64,000 nucleotides of DNA from Photobacterium sanguinicancri (GCF_024346675.1 NZ_AP024850.1:3162001-3226000), one strand, 5' to 3'; counted from the first letter of the stretch, positions 50,154-61,733 are shown. Notes: generated by a model from the sequence alone, not told the origin. Numbers and translations are program-made.

Positions 50154-50750
50154 TCAAAGGCCAAGAAATTGAATGATGTCGGCAGGAAAGCGTTCAAATC
50201 CAACGAAGCTATGATCTCCGTCAGGTTCAATCGTTTGTTTACAGTCGGCATATTTGGTCACGGCTTGGCGATAATCAAGAACTTCATCGCCTTCTTGCTG
50301 TAGCAACCACAATTGTTGTGGCTGTACTACACGCGCAACGTCTATCAAGCGTAGTTCATCCATATGATGAGGCTCTAAGTAATAGCGCTCATCGGTGTAC
50401 GGGTTCACTTGCTCACCTAAAAAGTCAGCTAATAAATCATACGGGGTCACCGCAGGGTTCACCAATACCGCTGGGTATTGGTAACGATCATTCAACCAAG
50501 TGGAAATATACCCCCCCAATGAACTACCCACCAAACCAATGCGATAGTCTTTCGCTAACGCTTGCACCGTATTATCGATGAACTCAGCGGCTTGCGCGGG
50601 GTAACACGGCACCTGAGGGATCTCTACTCGAATATCAGGACGATACTGACGGCAGTAATCCAGCATTTGCTGTGCTTTCAACGATTTTGGTGAACTGTTA
50701 AAGCCATGGATATACAGCAACAACGGCTTTTTGGGTGGTGTTTCCATCAT
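50154..50750 (-). CDS. yqiA: YqiA alpha/beta-hydrolase (esterase)
   Basis: 198 residues. The N-terminal YIHGFNSSPKS oxyanion region and GSSLGGYIS nucleophile elbow (Ser) mark the UPF0227/YqiA esterase family; Asp in QEGDEVLDY and His in DGDHSFVG complete the triad. E. coli YqiA hydrolyses short acyl esters; the natural substrate is unknown. The ATG overlaps the cpdA stop by one base (TAATG), indicating coupling. Confidence 0.92.
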   Translation of the reverse strand: MMETPPKKPLLLYIHGFNSSPKSLKAQQMLDYCRQYRPDIRVEIPQVPCYPAQAAEFIDNTVQALAKDYRIGLVGSSLGGYISTWLNDRYQYPAVLVNPAVTPYDLLADFLGEQVNPYTDERYYLEPHHMDELRLIDVARVVQPQQLWLLQQEGDEVLDYRQAVTKYADCKQTIEPDGDHSFVGFERFPADIIQFLGL

Positions 50751-51574
50751 TAGTATCCTGCTTCGTCGAATTGTGGCGCAAACTGCAGCCCCTGCACACG
50801 AGACACTTCTGTACGAATATCACCGTTAGCGTAAAGCTCTAAATAACGCCACCCAGGGTTCACTTGGTCTAACGCAAAGTCGTTCGAGTCAGGCAAGAAC
50901 TGAATACACGTAGAAGGCGTTGCGAGCACACGTACATTGCGGTACATACGATCAAGTTCTTGATGAATATGTCCACACAGCACCGCTTTAACTTGTGGAT
51001 GCTGGTCCAACACATACCAAAGTGCTTCGTTGTTATGCAATTGGTGCTGATCTAACCAACTGCTACCCACCTCTAGTGGATGGTGATGAAGTAACACCAA
51101 TGCATGACGTTCAGGGTGCATGCGCAATGCATTATCCAGCATTTCAAGTTGCGCAGAACTAAGTGCACCATGTGGAACGCCAGGGACTTGGCTGTCTAAT
51201 AAGATGACTTGCCAATACTCGCCCGCAAGTACCTGCTCGCAAGGTTTAATCTGCGGCGAAGGCAACACGGAGCGCATGGTCGGTTGGTAATCATGATTAC
51301 CTGGAAGCCAAAAACAAGGTTGTGTCCAACGGCTAATGCCGTCAGCAAAGCGTTGGTAGGAGTTTTCGCTGTGATCTTGAGAGATATCTCCCGTTGCTAT
51401 AATCGCATCAAATGGACGCGCAGCATCGTCTACAGCATCTAACACTGCATGAAAACTTTTCTTTGTTTCTATGCCTAATAAGCTTCCTGATATGTCATTA
51501 AATAAATGCGTATCAGTAATTTGAAGCAAGACAACCTTATCTGGACCTTGCTGAGGCAACGTATACGTCTGCAA
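50750..51574 (-). CDS. cpdA: 3',5'-cyclic AMP phosphodiesterase
   Basis: 274 residues, apparently from TTG 51574 (AGGA about 11 nt upstream, so the start is uncertain). Class III phosphodiesterase with the calcineurin-like metal motifs: QITDTHLF, ATGDISQD, WLPGNHDY, LHHHPLEV and LCGHIHQE. It lowers cAMP and so tunes CRP-controlled genes, which would include the carbohydrate operons. It is positioned between yqiB and yqiA as in E. coli. Confidence 0.94.
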   Translation of the reverse strand: MQTYTLPQQGPDKVVLLQITDTHLFNDISGSLLGIETKKSFHAVLDAVDDAARPFDAIIATGDISQDHSENSYQRFADGISRWTQPCFWLPGNHDYQPTMRSVLPSPQIKPCEQVLAGEYWQVILLDSQVPGVPHGALSSAQLEMLDNALRMHPERHALVLLHHHPLEVGSSWLDQHQLHNNEALWYVLDQHPQVKAVLCGHIHQELDRMYRNVRVLATPSTCIQFLPDSNDFALDQVNPGWRYLELYANGDIRTEVSRVQGLQFAPQFDEAGY

Positions 51575-51680
51575 AATCGTTTAAATCCTGTAATGTCTCA
51601 ATGTATGTACGGGTAACCACGAGAGGAGCTGCCACTCATTGTCCCAATCTAATTTTTTAATGGTAGCAACCAATAGAATA

Positions 51681-52109
51681 TCAACAAACCGATCGTTTGC
51701 TGATGCCGTTTTTCAGGCAATAAGCTAACCAATCCCCAAGAAAGCGGTTAACTTGATGTTTTTCATCTTGTTGATGCATTCGCATATTGGGGTAATCATA
51801 CCTTGGCTTCAAGCGCGAAATCTGCTGCGCTGAACACACTTCTGCGACTCGCGCATCGTGATATAAACGAATAATTAGGTGCGGATGCATATAAACAGGA
51901 AGGGATGCTTCGTCGTGTTGAAGCAGCTCAATCACCGTGGTATAGCGCGTTGACTCAGTAATGGTTATCGAATATTCATGACCAAACACGCGGTACACAC
52001 AGCAGTCCCCTACCTCATCAGATTTTGGTAGTAATGGAAGCAGCTTCGCATAGTTGGTTTCATACAAGCGCATGATACCCGCGAGATCAACGGTATAACG
52101 GTTCTTCAA
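51681..52109 (-). CDS. yqiB: DUF1249 protein YqiB
   Basis: About 142 residues if it starts at TTG 52109, which has AAGGA 6 nt upstream and gives MKNRYTVDLAGIMRLYE, aligning with E. coli YqiB (MKRYTPDFPEMMRLCE). An in-frame ATG at 52127 lacks a good ribosome site. Conserved blocks: ITESTRYTTVIEL, RLYHDARVAEVCSAQQI and RYDYPNMRMHQQDEKHQVNRFL. The start is just past the nudF stop, so it is coupled to it. Function unknown. Confidence 0.88.
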   Translation of the reverse strand: MKNRYTVDLAGIMRLYETNYAKLLPLLPKSDEVGDCCVYRVFGHEYSITITESTRYTTVIELLQHDEASLPVYMHPHLIIRLYHDARVAEVCSAQQISRLKPRYDYPNMRMHQQDEKHQVNRFLGDWLAYCLKNGISKRSVC

Positions 52110-52111
52110 AC

Positions 52112-52756
52112 TTAATCCTTGCACCATTGCTGTTGGAGACGTAAATGATTCAGCTGCAACCATTGTAGCGCAATGATAGAAGCTGCATTTTCTATTTTAC
52201 CAGATTCTACCCATTGATAGGCTTGCTCACGCGAAACAACGTGGACTCGAATATCTTCACCCTCTTCAGGTAAACCATGAATACCCGATGCAAGCTGGCT
52301 TTCAACGCGGCCAACAAAGACATCAAGAGTTTCAGAACAACCACCAGAACTGGCAATATAGCGGGTGATTTTCTCCACCTCATGTACCTCGATGCCTGCT
52401 TCTTCGTGGGCTTCACGACGGGCAACGTCTTCTGATATTTCGTTTTCTTCAATCATGCCTGCAACCATTTCAAGTTGCCATGGTTCACAATCAGCGGCTA
52501 ATGCACCAATACGAAACTGTTCGACAAGCACAACCTGATCGTGTTTCGGATCATACGGTAATAGCACCGCAGCATGACCGCGTTCAAACATTTCACGATT
52601 GAGTTCTTCACTCCAACCGCCAGAAAAGAGTTTATGTTTGAAGGTGTAAGACACCATTTTGAAGAAGCCCTGATAAAGCGGCTTTGTTGACAAAATTTCG
52701 ACATCATCCTTGGTATACACTACCTGCGCTGACACTATTGTGGGATCTTTGCTCAT
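52112..52756 (-). CDS. nudF: ADP-ribose pyrophosphatase
   Basis: 214 residues from ATG 52756, with GGAG 9 nt upstream. The Nudix box begins GMIEENEISEDVARREAHEEAGI (Gx5Ex7REUxEEx). It hydrolyses ADP-ribose to AMP and ribose-5-phosphate. FSGGWSEELNREMFERG in the N-terminal part is the ADP-ribose-type dimer domain. It heads the minus-strand operon nudF-yqiB-cpdA-yqiA-parE and is divergent from tolC. Confidence 0.95.
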   Translation of the reverse strand: MSKDPTIVSAQVVYTKDDVEILSTKPLYQGFFKMVSYTFKHKLFSGGWSEELNREMFERGHAAVLLPYDPKHDQVVLVEQFRIGALAADCEPWQLEMVAGMIEENEISEDVARREAHEEAGIEVHEVEKITRYIASSGGCSETLDVFVGRVESQLASGIHGLPEEGEDIRVHVVSREQAYQWVESGKIENAASIIALQWLQLNHLRLQQQWCKD

Positions 52757-53044
52757 GCTTGTGTTCTCCTTTAGCACTATTTTTCCACTCAAGTTGAATA
52801 TCAGCAATGATTTTATTCAACATTTTTGATAATTATTGTGATTTTATTTAAGTCGTATAAATTTTTATATCGCTTACAATCTTATACAGTAATATCAATG
52901 ATGTGATTCAAGCTTTAAACCAGCAGTTTCACACTAAAATAATGATTCTAAGTAAAATAGCGAATTGATCAGTTTACTGTCAGCATTCTTTCGTTACACT
53001 GATCGCTTGCACTATTTTGACTGTCAGGACCAGGAAAGGCATCC

Positions 53045-54343
53045 ATGAAAAAATTGCTCCCACTCTTTATGAGCGTAGCCCTAGGTAGCATCAGCCACTC
53101 TGTATTGGCCGATGACCTTGCTGAAATTTACCAACAAGCAAAACAAAATGATCCGCAACTATTAAAAGCAGCGGCGGATAAAGACGCATCATTTGAAGCA
53201 ATCAATTCATCGCGTAGTTCTTTACTGCCACAGATCAATTTGAATGCGGGTTACAATGCGACTGAGCTAACTGATAATGATAGGGACAGCAACGGCTTTA
53301 ATGCTGGTGTGACTCTTAGTCAGTCAATTTACAACCGAGCTAGCTGGGTAAATCTAGACATTGCTGAAAAGCGTGCGCGTCAAAGCGATGCATCGCTAGC
53401 CGCAACACAGCAAGGTTTAATCCTACGTGTTAGCCAAGCATACTTTGATGTGCTTAAAGCAATGGACGATCTTGAATTTGTTCGTGCTGAAAAAGCTGCC
53501 GTTGGCCGCCAATTGGAACAAACTAAACAACGTTTTGAAGTAGGCCTTTCAGCTATTACTGATGTACATGATGCGCAAGCACAGTACGATACCGTACTTG
53601 CTGATGAGATCTTGAAAGAAAACGCGTTAACCAACAGTTATGAAGGTTTACGTGAAATCACAGGTCAAGAGCACACTAACCTTAACATTTTGGATACTGC
53701 ACGCTTCTCAGCTAGCCGTCCACAATCTAAAGTGCTGCAATTGATCCAAGACGCTGAAAAAGAAAACCTATCACTACTTACTGCACGTATCTCACAAGAT
53801 ATCGCACGTGATAGCATTTCATTAGCTGAATCTGGTCACCTACCAACGCTTGGTTTTGATGCAGGTTACAACTACAACGAGCTTGATTCGTCTTCATCTG
53901 ATAACGGTAAATTAACGGCAGGTATTCGCCTTGATCTACCGGTGTACAGCGGTGGCAAAACAAGTTCTGATGTGAAACAAGCACAATTCTCGTACGTGTC
54001 AGCAAGTGAGCAACTTGAAGGCTCTTACCGTACTGTTGTTAAAGATGTTCGTGCATTCTACAACAACATCAATGCCTCTATTGGTGCACTTCGTGCTTAC
54101 CAACAATCTGTTATTTCAGCGCAATCTGCACTGGAAGCAACAGAAGCAGGTTTTGAAGTCGGTACCCGTACCATTGTTGATGTACTTGATTCAACACGTC
54201 GTCTATACGATGCGAACCGCCAACTAGCGAACGCTCGTTACGATTACATCCTAAGCCAACTTCAGCTAAAACAAGCTGTCGGTTCGCTTAACGAGCAAGA
54301 CGTGACTGATATCAACACAGGTTTGATCAAAGCAAAGAAGTAA
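53045..54343 (+). CDS. tolC: outer-membrane channel TolC
   Basis: 432 residues. The signal peptide MKKLLPLFMSVALGSISHSV ends at LA before DDLAEIY. Two OEP repeats (about 25-215 and 235-420) form the trimeric beta-barrel and alpha-helical tunnel. NDPQLL, GLSAITDVHDAQ and GTRTIVDVLDSTRRLYDANRQL are typical. It is the outer-membrane exit for multidrug pumps and type I secretion. AGGAAAGGCATCC is the ribosome region. Divergent from nudF with a 288-bp spacer that holds no gene. Confidence 0.96.
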   Translation: MKKLLPLFMSVALGSISHSVLADDLAEIYQQAKQNDPQLLKAAADKDASFEAINSSRSSLLPQINLNAGYNATELTDNDRDSNGFNAGVTLSQSIYNRASWVNLDIAEKRARQSDASLAATQQGLILRVSQAYFDVLKAMDDLEFVRAEKAAVGRQLEQTKQRFEVGLSAITDVHDAQAQYDTVLADEILKENALTNSYEGLREITGQEHTNLNILDTARFSASRPQSKVLQLIQDAEKENLSLLTARISQDIARDSISLAESGHLPTLGFDAGYNYNELDSSSSDNGKLTAGIRLDLPVYSGGKTSSDVKQAQFSYVSASEQLEGSYRTVVKDVRAFYNNINASIGALRAYQQSVISAQSALEATEAGFEVGTRTIVDVLDSTRRLYDANRQLANARYDYILSQLQLKQAVGSLNEQDVTDINTGLIKAKK

Positions 54344-54388
54344 TTCAGAGCTTATAGCCGCCACTTTTTGGCTGCGATATCGAGATAC

Positions 54389-54416
54389 AAAAAAAGCGCC
54401 CATCGGCGCTTTTTTA
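54389..54416 (+). terminator. terminator after tolC
   Basis: AAAAAAGCGCC-CATC-GGCGCTTTTTT; also usable from the other strand for hldE. Confidence 0.9.
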
Positions 54417-54455
54417 TTCCCCGCAAATCAGCCTATCTCAATAGGCCAGCGGCGA

Positions 54456-55886
54456 TTAACCTCGACCACCACGGATCGCTTCAATAATTTCAGTGGTTGA
54501 ACAACCATCTTCGAAGTTCAGCACTAGCACTTCACCACCAGCCGCAATCACTTCTTGACCACCCGCAATTTCTTCAGGTTTGTAATCGCCACCTTTCACT
54601 AAGCGTGTCGGTAGGATTTCACTGATTAAACGCTGTGGGGTTTCTTCGGTAAAAGGAACCACCCAATCAACCGCACCTAAACCCGCCAGTACAGCCATAC
54701 GACGATCTTCAGGGTTGACTGGACGACCTGGGCCTTTCAGCGCTTGTACGGAAGAGTCTGAATTCACCGCTACAATTAGGCGATCGCCCAATTTTGCCGC
54801 TTCGTTCAAGTAAGCAACATGGCCGGCATGAAGAATATCGAAACAACCATTGGTCATTACCACTTTCTCGCCACGTGCACGTGCAGTCAGTACCGCTTGT
54901 TTTAGCTGATCTTCTGCAATCACACCAAAACCACTATCTTGGCTTCCATGGATTGCATCGGTAAGCTCAATCGTCGACAACGTAGATGTGCCTAGCTTAG
55001 CAACCACAACACCTGCCGCTGCGTTAGCAAGCTTACATGCATCAGACAATGATTTCCCTGCGGCAAGCGAAGACGCTAGTACCGAGATAACGGTATCACC
55101 AGCACCTGTCACATCATAAACTTCTTGCGCTTGGGTTGGCATATGCAGCGGCTCTTGGCCACGCTGTAGCAAGGTCATACCGTGCTCGCTACGCGTTACC
55201 AGTAGCGCTTCAAAATCGAATTGCTCCATCAAGGCAAAGCCTTTCTCAACAATATCGGCATCGCCATTTACTTTACCGACAACAGTTTCAAACTCAGATA
55301 AGTTTGGTGTCAGTAGTGTTGCACCGCGGTAACGTTCAAAATCAGCACCTTTCGGATCGATAAGAACAGGTACACCCGCTTTACGTGCCATTTGGATCAT
55401 GGTTTGCACATGCTCCAGGGCGCCTTTGGCATAATCAGACAAAATCACTGCTTTCACTTGCGACAGTGATTGTTCAAGGCGTGGCATAATCAAATCAGGG
55501 TCCACATCATGGAAGCCTTCTTCGAAGTCTAAACGGATCAGCTGTTGACCACGGCTCATCACTCGTAGTTTGGTGATGGTTGGGTAATCTGGTAGCGAAA
55601 CAAAGTCACAACGTACTTTGAGTGACGATAACTTTTCAGTTAGCGCTTTCGCTTGCTCATCGATCCCGGTTAAACCCACTAAACGTGCGTGACCACCCAG
55701 TGCTGCAATATTCATAGCAACGTTAGCTGCGCCACCTGGACGTTCTTCAATCTGATCGACTTTTACCACTGGTACTGGCGCTTCTGGCGAAATACGCCCT
55801 GTAGGCCCATACCAGTAACGATCTAGCATGACATCACCAACAACGAGCACATCTGCTTGATCATAATCAGGAAGAGTCAATTTCAT
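54456..55886 (-). CDS. hldE: bifunctional heptose-7-P kinase / heptose-1-P adenylyltransferase
   Basis: 476 residues. The N-terminal ribokinase-like domain (about 1-320; [14 protein letters not shown] holds the catalytic Asp) phosphorylates D-glycero-D-manno-heptose-7-P. The C-terminal nucleotidyltransferase domain (about 345-476; [16 protein letters not shown] and the flexible NSDSSV loop) makes ADP-heptose for the LPS inner core. GGAG lies 6 nt before the ATG. It is downstream of glnE as in E. coli, but a terminator separates them here. Confidence 0.96.
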   Translation of the reverse strand: MKLTLPDYDQADVLVVGDVMLDRYWYGPTGRISPEAPVPVVKVDQIEERPGGAANVAMNIAALGGHARLVGLTGIDEQAKALTEKLSSLKVRCDFVSLPDYPTITKLRVMSRGQQLIRLDFEEGFHDVDPDLIMPRLEQSLSQVKAVILSDYAKGALEHVQTMIQMARKAGVPVLIDPKGADFERYRGATLLTPNLSEFETVVGKVNGDADIVEKGFALMEQFDFEALLVTRSEHGMTLLQRGQEPLHMPTQAQEVYDVTGAGDTVISVLASSLAAGKSLSDACKLANAAAGVVVAKLGTSTLSTIELTDAIHGSQDSGFGVIAEDQLKQAVLTARARGEKVVMTNGCFDILHAGHVAYLNEAAKLGDRLIVAVNSDSSVQALKGPGRPVNPEDRRMAVLAGLGAVDWVVPFTEETPQRLISEILPTRLVKGGDYKPEEIAGGQEVIAAGGEVLVLNFEDGCSTTEIIEAIRGGRG

Positions 55887-55931
55887 TTTTATCTCCGGGA
55901 AAGTGAAAACTGCGAAATAGTATCACAAAGC

Positions 55932-55962
55932 AAAAAAAGCAAACACTCACCCAGTGCTTGCT
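55932..55962 (-). terminator. terminator after glnE
   Basis: On the minus strand AGCAAGCACT pairs with AGTGTTTGCT (one G-T) and is followed by TTTTTTT. Confidence 0.8.
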
Positions 55963-55972
55963 GATCATTAAA

Positions 55973-58855
55973 TTATTCGGCTAACGTATCCGATCCATCG
56001 CTGTTCGCCAAGTATTGTTGCCATACTTGGCGAACTATCGCTCTTTCAGCACTAAATTGCTGCTCATCAACATACGCGGATTGCCCCAATAAGTTTAAAC
56101 GATGAATGGCATCACGCATCGCACAATAAGCTGATTTTATGGCCGTCACTTGTTCTGGCGACATTTGTTCATGTTCAGCCATCGTATCAAATATACGTAC
56201 ATTATCAGACCACCGCGCTAACGCAGGATTATCATAAGCATGTTGTAAGACTAAATATTGGGCAATAAATTCAATATCCGTAATACCACCTTCATCTTGC
56301 TTCAGATCGAACAACCCGATTTTTTTACTGCCTAGGTGATCACGCATCTTATGACGCATTTCAATCACCTTCTGCCGTAATGTTGCTTCTTCACGCTCTT
56401 GCGTCAAAGTATGTTGGCGTACTAAGGCAAAGCCTTGCTGTAACTGTGCATCACCGTAAATTAAACGGGCCCTTACCAGTGCTTGATGCTCCCATGTCCA
56501 CGCTTCTTGTTGCTGGTACTCATCAAATGCTTCTAAGGTACTCACCAACAAACCGGATGCGCCCGATGGACGTAATCGTATGTCTACTTCGTACAACACA
56601 CCTGAGGCGGTTCGAGTCGAGAACAAATGCACAATACGCTGGGCTAGTCGCAAGTAAAACTGACGACCATCGATCTCTTTCTTACCCGTGGTGTTCACAT
56701 TGGCAGGGCAATCGTGCAGGAATACTAAGTCTAAATCCGATCCATAACCGATTTCCCAGCCCCCCACTTTGCCATAGCCAATAACACCAAAGCCTTTACC
56801 ATCGCGCCCTTCTAAGTGGCTTGGGATTCCATATTTTTCGGCCATCTGCAGCCATGCTTGATTAACGACGGCTTCGACAATCGCTTCCGCTAAGAAAGTT
56901 AAGTGATCACTCACTTTCATTAATGGCAATGCACCTGCGATGTCAGCCGCAGCAATCCGCAATAATTGGGCTTGCTTAAACTGGCGGATCGCTTCCATCT
57001 GTTGCTCCATATCCTCTTCTGGAATACGGGCAAGGTACTCGCGCAACTCTTCGCGATACTGATGGAGTGGCGTTGGGTTATATAAGTGCTGCGGATCAAG
57101 CAGCTCATCTAACAAAATCGGATACTGTGCTAATTGCTCCGCCACCATAGGGCTGGCTGCACATAAGCGTACCAGTTGATCGAGCGCCGCGGGATGCTCA
57201 CTTAATAATTCAAGATAAGTGGTACGTGTCGCGATGCGGACAATCAGCTTGGTTACTCGCCCCAAGACTTGCGCGGCATCGGGACGATTAACAATACGGC
57301 TGAGTACGCACGGCATTAGAGTCGCTAAGACTTCGCGTCCTCGCGGCCCTAGGGTGCGTTTTGATAATTCGGCTTTCATCCCCAGCAAGGTACTGGTTTG
57401 TTGGGCAGGATCATGCACATCAAGTTCTGCAAAGATAGACAGTAACACCTCTTCATCTTTACTCATCGCCCACAGTTCTTGATATTGTGGGCCCGCAACA
57501 CAAGCGCTGTCACTGTCATCCTCATCGCTACCTACGATCGCGTCAAAGACATGGTGAACATCAGCCATGTGCTGCTCAGTGCTGGCTAATAACTGTTGCC
57601 AACCCTCAAACCCCATCGCAATCGCGAGGCGCACTTGATCCAGTGGCTTATCGGGCAAAGTTTGGGTTTGCTTGTCGTCTATTGCCTGCAGTAGGTTTTC
57701 AAGCTTGCGTAAGAAACAGTAACCGCGTTCTAAATCATCAACTTGCTCAGGCGGTAAGAAGCCTTGCTGCTTAATGGCTTCCAGCGTTTCGAGCAAACCT
57801 CGGCCACGTAAACTGGGTTCACGTCCACCACGAATAAGCTGGAAAGACTGAGCGATAAACTCCACTTCGCGGATCCCACCAGCCCCGAGCTTGATATTGT
57901 TACTGAGGCCACGACGGCGCACTTCACTACTGATCATCGACTTCATTCGACGCAAAGCTTGAATCGCACTGAAATCAATATAACGACGGAACACAAACGG
58001 GCGCAGCATCTGACGCAATTCTTGATACTGGCTAAAACTTTCACGCCCCATCACCCGCGCTTTAATCATCGCGTAGCGTTCCCAATCACGCCCTTGTTCT
58101 TGGTAGTAATCTTCTAATGCTGCATAGCTCATGACCAGTGGACCACTGTCACCAAATGGCCGTAAACGCATGTCGACCCGATAGCAAAAGCCATCGAAAG
58201 TGGGTTGATCTAGCGCTTTTATTAAACGTTGGCCTAAGCGAGTGAAAAATTGGGCATTGGCGATACTGCGACGCCCGCCCTGTGTTTCACCGTTTTCAGG
58301 ATACGTAAAGATCAGATCGATATCAGATGAGAAGTTCAGTTCGCCACCACCCAGCTTCCCCATCCCCAGTATCAACATCGGCTGCGCTTCACCTTCAGCG
58401 TTGGTTGGCGTGCCCCATTCCGCGCAACATTGTTGATACAGCCAATGGTAAGCTTGCATGATTAACGCTTCCGCCAGCATGGACAAGTGATTCAAGCTAT
58501 CGGGCAGGGTTGATTTTCCCATGAAGTCGCGCCAAGCAATCCACACCATTTCTTGGCAACGAAAAGCGCGAAGTACTCGCATGAGTTCCGCTTCATCATT
58601 GACACGATTTAATTGTTCAGCCAGTTGGTCACGGTAATTGTCACAACGAGATTCATCATCAATGTGCTCAGCAAGCCAAGGTATCAGACGGGCATCACGC
58701 ACCATAGATGTACTGATAAAATCGCTAAAACCAAGCGCTTGCATCAGTTCCGTTTTACGTGACGCCGGCCACTGTGCTAGCGCATCAGGGTGAGCATTGT
58801 GGAGTTTGTCCCACGCTTGGGTTGATGCGGTTTGCAAAAGCTCATTGTGATTCAT
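55973..58855 (-). CDS. glnE: glutamine synthetase adenylyltransferase/deadenylase
   Basis: 960 residues, the usual length. Two nucleotidyltransferase domains: the N-terminal deadenylylating one ([18 protein letters not shown] near residue 170) and the C-terminal adenylylating one ([18 protein letters not shown] near 685), each with the GSDLD/SSDID metal site. It modifies glutamine synthetase in response to PII and glutamine. In E. coli the order is ygiF-glnE-hldE; here a chemoreceptor and a potassium channel are inserted between ygiF and glnE. Confidence 0.96.
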   Translation of the reverse strand: MNHNELLQTASTQAWDKLHNAHPDALAQWPASRKTELMQALGFSDFISTSMVRDARLIPWLAEHIDDESRCDNYRDQLAEQLNRVNDEAELMRVLRAFRCQEMVWIAWRDFMGKSTLPDSLNHLSMLAEALIMQAYHWLYQQCCAEWGTPTNAEGEAQPMLILGMGKLGGGELNFSSDIDLIFTYPENGETQGGRRSIANAQFFTRLGQRLIKALDQPTFDGFCYRVDMRLRPFGDSGPLVMSYAALEDYYQEQGRDWERYAMIKARVMGRESFSQYQELRQMLRPFVFRRYIDFSAIQALRRMKSMISSEVRRRGLSNNIKLGAGGIREVEFIAQSFQLIRGGREPSLRGRGLLETLEAIKQQGFLPPEQVDDLERGYCFLRKLENLLQAIDDKQTQTLPDKPLDQVRLAIAMGFEGWQQLLASTEQHMADVHHVFDAIVGSDEDDSDSACVAGPQYQELWAMSKDEEVLLSIFAELDVHDPAQQTSTLLGMKAELSKRTLGPRGREVLATLMPCVLSRIVNRPDAAQVLGRVTKLIVRIATRTTYLELLSEHPAALDQLVRLCAASPMVAEQLAQYPILLDELLDPQHLYNPTPLHQYREELREYLARIPEEDMEQQMEAIRQFKQAQLLRIAAADIAGALPLMKVSDHLTFLAEAIVEAVVNQAWLQMAEKYGIPSHLEGRDGKGFGVIGYGKVGGWEIGYGSDLDLVFLHDCPANVNTTGKKEIDGRQFYLRLAQRIVHLFSTRTASGVLYEVDIRLRPSGASGLLVSTLEAFDEYQQQEAWTWEHQALVRARLIYGDAQLQQGFALVRQHTLTQEREEATLRQKVIEMRHKMRDHLGSKKIGLFDLKQDEGGITDIEFIAQYLVLQHAYDNPALARWSDNVRIFDTMAEHEQMSPEQVTAIKSAYCAMRDAIHRLNLLGQSAYVDEQQFSAERAIVRQVWQQYLANSDGSDTLAE

Positions 58856-59007
58856 GACTCGTCCTCGCCCTGTTCCTTGTGAAATTTCGATGAAGCCTCT
58901 TGGTATCGCTACTCGTCATATGTCAGCGAAAAACGATACCAAGCAGGATTCAGTTACTTCGTTAGCTTGATATAAAATACCACAGCTATTTGTTTGAGAA
59001 TAAGATA

Positions 59008-59037
59008 ACAAAACGCCCGCAATAGCGGGCGTTAAAT
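59008..59037 (-). terminator. terminator after the chemoreceptor gene
   Basis: AACGCCCGC-TATT-GCGGGCGTT on the minus strand, then TTGTT. Confidence 0.85.
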
Positions 59038-59067
59038 CAGAGTTTCTATCCGTTTTTTGAGCGAGCG

Positions 59068-60669
59068 TTAAACATGGAACGCCTGAATTTTTTTCTCTAA
59101 TTCTGTCGCTTGCTCTTGCATGATATCAGAGGTTTCCGACAACTCAGTCACAACCAACACCGAGGCTTCTACCAATTCACGCACATTACTCAGGTTTTGG
59201 CTCATCTCTTCCGCGACAGAACTTTGCTGCTCGGCTGCTGAAGCAATATGGAAATTCATGTCATTGATGTTAGTGACTTGCTCGACTATTTTATCCAACT
59301 CACCCCCAGCATTCGTTACCAACTCAACACCTTCTGCAGCTTCAACCACACTTTGTTCCATCAGCGAAACCGCCTGTTGGGCACTGTTTTGCAGCTGAGT
59401 GATCATATCTTGAATTTCAACGGTCGCCGTTTGAGTTCGCTGTGCAAGGTTACGTACCTCATCGGCAACCACGGCAAAACCACGGCCCGCATCACCGGCA
59501 CGTGCCGCTTCAATCGCAGCGTTCAATGCCAGCAAGTTGGTTTGTTCAGAAATACCTTGAATAGTCACGATCACGCTACTGATTTGTTCAACACGGCTTT
59601 CAACTTGATTCACCGCACCAGCGGATTGACTGATATCTTGTGATAATTGGTTAATCGTACCGATAGTTTCTGAAACAAAGCGCTGGCCTTGCTCCGCTTG
59701 TTCAGAGGTACCTTCCGTCGCATTCGAGGCTTGGCGTGCATTATCTGCCACCGTTTGAACGGTAGAAGTCATCTCACTCATGGCAGATGCCAGTTGATCA
59801 ATTTCCGCAAATTCTTCTTGTGATGATTCTTTGGTCTCCACCATGCTGATCGACATCACTTCCGCCAAGCCTGACAGCTCAGAAGATGCTTCGCGTTGAT
59901 TACAGATCACATCACGCAGTTGTACTCGCGTTTGCTCAAGTTCACGCGCTAAATCACCATATTCATCTTTACATTCCATGATGATAGGTTGTGATAAATC
60001 ACGCTGAGCTAAACGCTTAATGCTCTCTGCAAGGTAGTTGATTTGGCGAAGCATAATGCTAGAGCCACCCAATAGAATGACCATAAAGGAAACAATCATC
60101 AGGCCGGTTTGCCATGCCACTTGAAGTAAATAATCGCTGTAGTAGCGATCAGCTTCAGAAGAAGGTTGCGACGCGACTAAAACCCAATCCTGATTAGGCA
60201 TAGTGACCGCATGTTCAAATCGCTCCCCCTTACTCAGTACAATATCACCCGAGCCTTGTAGCTGTGATAAGTAACCAGACAGCGATCCGCCTTGGTCCAT
60301 TTGGCTATTCAATTGATTTATAGCTCGAGCCGTAGGGTGACCAAATACCGTACCGGTATCACGCTCGACCAAATACAAGTAAGCCCCTTCTCCCCAGCTA
60401 TTTTCTTGTGAGAGAATGGCGGTTTCAGCCAGTTTTTTTCCGTTATCTCCCTGCGCAAGCAGCGATGTTAATAACGCAACATTGGCACTGGCGACCTCTT
60501 TTGAGCGCTCTTGCTGGATCTTGACCACACTTTGATAAAACGTATTGGCATCCCACAATTGCTTACCAATCAATAAGACGGTACTGAATACCATCAGTAG
60601 TACTAACTTAGGGACTAAACGGATATTAGTGATCCCTTTTTCCCATGGCTTAAAAACCAACGTTGCCAT
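59068..60669 (-). CDS. methyl-accepting chemotaxis protein
   Basis: 533 residues. Transmembrane helices at about 20-40 and 185-205 enclose a periplasmic sensor of about 145 residues that looks like a single Cache-type domain ([18 protein letters not shown]). A HAMP region follows (about 207-260), then the cytoplasmic signalling coil with the hairpin [17 protein letters not shown] and [18 protein letters not shown]. The C-terminus has no CheR-docking pentapeptide. Ligand unknown. GGGAG lies 7 nt before the ATG. It is an intact relative of the decayed copy at 12484, though the sensor part of that copy is gone so the two cannot be matched closely. Confidence 0.95.
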   Translation of the reverse strand: MATLVFKPWEKGITNIRLVPKLVLLMVFSTVLLIGKQLWDANTFYQSVVKIQQERSKEVASANVALLTSLLAQGDNGKKLAETAILSQENSWGEGAYLYLVERDTGTVFGHPTARAINQLNSQMDQGGSLSGYLSQLQGSGDIVLSKGERFEHAVTMPNQDWVLVASQPSSEADRYYSDYLLQVAWQTGLMIVSFMVILLGGSSIMLRQINYLAESIKRLAQRDLSQPIIMECKDEYGDLARELEQTRVQLRDVICNQREASSELSGLAEVMSISMVETKESSQEEFAEIDQLASAMSEMTSTVQTVADNARQASNATEGTSEQAEQGQRFVSETIGTINQLSQDISQSAGAVNQVESRVEQISSVIVTIQGISEQTNLLALNAAIEAARAGDAGRGFAVVADEVRNLAQRTQTATVEIQDMITQLQNSAQQAVSLMEQSVVEAAEGVELVTNAGGELDKIVEQVTNINDMNFHIASAAEQQSSVAEEMSQNLSNVRELVEASVLVVTELSETSDIMQEQATELEKKIQAFHV

Positions 60670-60837
60670 TCTTAATCTCCCTATTTAATAAGCTCGCGAA
60701 ACCCGGCTACTGATGCGTTATAATATTGTTCACAATAAGAAATCACGCTGGGTATTCACTCAAATGCCGTGACTATACTTTCACAAGCTAGAATATTGCG
60801 ACCATCTTATATGTCGGCAGCTAATAGGGAAAATTGA

Positions 60838-61668
60838 ATGTCTAAAAAAGTCGATGTCATCAAACATGAACTCAATCCTATGAGTTTGATGTCACTGGTA
60901 TTATCGATTGTGTCGTTGGCCATAGTCACGAGTCTTATCTTTATTCCAAAGACAGATGATGTTTATACGCTGCTATTTGGTATTGATACCTTCATTTGCC
61001 TGTTCTTTTGGTTCCAACTACTTACTGATTTATTCAGAAGCAAGCAAAAATGGGCCTACCTCAAAGTGCACTGGATCGACTTTGTCGCCAGCTTACCCAT
61101 TATTGAACAAGTCCGTTTTGCGCGGGTGATTCAAGTTTTCCGGGTGATGCGCTTGATCCGATCGAGTAATCAGATCCTCCATTACATTCGCAGTAACCGC
61201 CGTGAAGCCACCGTCGCCTCGATCTTTTTACTGTTAACCTTATTAGTAACGGTTGGTTCGGCGCTAATGCTCATGATTGAAGGGGATATTCCTGAATCCA
61301 ACATTCACAATGCCAGCGACGCGCTGTGGTGGGTCTTTGTCACTATTTCGACGGTAGGCTACGGCGACCACTACCCTGTGACCACGCTGGGCAAGATTTT
61401 AGCGGCAGTGATTATTGTTTGTGGTGTGGGGCTATTTGGTATGGTGGCAGGTTTGGTCAGTTCGATGATTTCCGATCCTGGCAAACTGAAACATGAAAAA
61501 GAACAAGAGCACTTACATCAGCAAGAATGGAAGCAAATGCTAGACATACAGCAGCAATTACTCATGCGATTAGAACAATTGGAAAATCGGCTCCCCCCCC
61601 ATCAAAATACTGCAGATACAGAGATGCCCAAAACAGTAACGGATGTAAGGCATCCGAAGGAAAGTTAA
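60838..61668 (+). CDS. voltage-gated-type potassium channel
   Basis: 276 residues. The selectivity filter is STVGYGDHYPVT. An S4-like helix with Arg at regular spacing (RFARVIQVFRVMRLIRSS) precedes the S5-pore-S6 unit, so this is a six-helix Kv-type subunit. Four hydrophobic helices (about 15-35, 45-65, 80-100 and 122-145) come before the pore, and S6 is about 195-220. The last 50 residues are polar, with a Gln/His/Leu-rich coiled coil. Divergent from the chemoreceptor, and convergent with ygiF across a terminator. Physiological role unknown. Confidence 0.92.
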   Translation: MSKKVDVIKHELNPMSLMSLVLSIVSLAIVTSLIFIPKTDDVYTLLFGIDTFICLFFWFQLLTDLFRSKQKWAYLKVHWIDFVASLPIIEQVRFARVIQVFRVMRLIRSSNQILHYIRSNRREATVASIFLLLTLLVTVGSALMLMIEGDIPESNIHNASDALWWVFVTISTVGYGDHYPVTTLGKILAAVIIVCGVGLFGMVAGLVSSMISDPGKLKHEKEQEHLHQQEWKQMLDIQQQLLMRLEQLENRLPPHQNTADTEMPKTVTDVRHPKES

Positions 61669-61698
61669 TAAGTAGAGCTACATTTGCAGCCAAAACAA

Positions 61699-61733
61699 AA
61701 ACGCCGCTAGTGTCATTGCACTGGCGGCGTTCT
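61699..61733. terminator. bidirectional terminator between the channel gene and ygiF
   Basis: AACGCCGC and GCGGCGTT with further pairing of the inner TAGTG/CACTG sides. Confidence 0.75.
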
